Positions 14,330 through 14,542 of a DNA stretch of 14,542 nucleotides are shown here, one piece after another. This stretch comes from Phycisphaerales bacterium (GTDB lineage: Bacteria; Planctomycetota; Phycisphaerae; Sedimentisphaerales; Anaerohalosphaeraceae). The position numbers and the translations under genes were made by a program. The DNA lies in contig DRGS01000012.1 in NCBI GenBank assembly GCA_011053245.1, positions 1-14,542 of the forward strand. The letters are read 5' to 3'. Within the stretch, counting starts at the first letter, position 1. The number at the start of each line of letters is the position of its first letter. The notes under the pieces were generated by a model. It worked only from the letters and a program-made list of their open reading frames with translations. It was not told the DNA's origin and ran no database searches.

Positions 14330-14542
14330 CTAATCCAACATTTCTATTGCTATTTCTGCGAGTCTTTTTGATGCGTTGAATCTTTTCATTGGTGTTACGA
14401 GGTTTACGAGGTCGCGGCTTATCTGGCCGAGTCCTGCGGGGCTTGACAGGAGGGTTGCGCATCTTTGGAAGATCGGCTCGGTCGAAGTAAAGTAGGGCAT
14501 GAACTCGGTGACCAGTTCCCGCTGGGCCAGTATATTTACGAG
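14330..14542 (-). CDS. lpxB: Lipid-A-disaccharide synthase, C-terminal part (cut by window edge)
   Basis: The last 70 codons of a gene that enters from beyond the right edge. The translation starts LVNILAQRELVTEFMPYF and ends in LAEIAIEML-D, followed by TAG at 14332-14330. LVNILAxRELVxEF is a hallmark near the C-terminus of LpxB. LpxB joins UDP-2,3-diacylglucosamine and lipid X to form the lipid A disaccharide at the inner membrane. The run of helices after the motif and the AxxRxAEIxxEML ending fit the family. Only the end is visible, so completeness and catalytic residues cannot be judged. It implies an LPS-bearing outer membrane. Confidence 0.78.
   Translation of the reverse strand, partial: LVNILAQRELVTEFMPYFTSTEPIFQRCATLLSSPAGLGQISRDLVNLVTPMKRFNASKRLAEIAIEMLD

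Noticed and set aside
1..14542. CRISPR array, insertion sequence, prophage, toxin-antitoxin or defence system
   Set aside because: I saw no spaced direct repeats, transposase or integrase motifs, phage genes or known defence domains in any frame.

Overview
The window is a bacterial contig end with about sixteen genes, mostly housekeeping and cell-envelope functions. Lipid A synthesis (C-terminus of lpxB), two lipoproteins with clear lipoboxes, and several secreted or membrane proteins point to a diderm. The secreted beta-rich protein at 51-692, the TMTC-like O-glycosyltransferase with TPRs and the style of the envelope genes resemble what I recall from Planctomycetota, probably Phycisphaerae/Sedimentisphaerales. 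That placement is from memory and is not proven here. The first 19 bases are the Tn5 mosaic end used in Nextera libraries, so the contig starts in residual adapter and biological sequence begins near base 20.

Layout. 51-692 (+) is a secreted protein of unknown function. It converges, with overlapping stop codons, on a minus-strand operon of lemA (2475-1921) and an M48 HtpX-like protease with an added C-terminal zinc ribbon (1918-689). A gene-free stretch of about 390 bases (2476-2865) carries the lemA promoter. Next come a truncated GT2 glycosyltransferase (2866-3192, +) and a TMTC-like O-glycosyltransferase (3267-4964, +). On the minus strand, 6507-5017 holds a small TFIIB-type zinc-ribbon gene followed by galM. 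Its promoter lies in a 48-bp element that is 41/48 identical to the one upstream of lemA. On the plus strand follow a tiny lipoprotein with a Glu-His-Pro pentapeptide tail (6753-6956) and a transglutaminase-like lipoprotein (7005-8360).

A good sigma70-type promoter at 8429-8457 precedes a tight run of asd, truA, a GT4 glycosyltransferase and yjbQ (8512-11920), with gaps of 26, 15 and 11 bases. A second promoter-like site precedes a protein-kinase-fold gene (12022-12810). Converging on it from the right edge is a minus-strand run: the lpxB C-terminus, a 204-aa membrane protein starting at TTG, and a 276-aa membrane protein with a zinc ribbon.

How the genes relate. Envelope biogenesis is the common theme: lipid A (lpxB), glycosyl transfer (GT4, TMTC, broken GT2), a possible LPS- or RIO-like kinase, envelope proteolysis (LemA/M48) and two lipoproteins. 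asd feeds lysine/diaminopimelate and threonine/methionine synthesis, and truA modifies tRNA. I see no CRISPR array, insertion sequence, tRNA, rRNA or phage genes, and no convincing new defence or mobile system. The most unusual signals are the duplicated promoter element, the pentapeptide-repeat lipoprotein beside a transglutaminase, and the decayed GT2 next to its likely partner GT-C enzyme.
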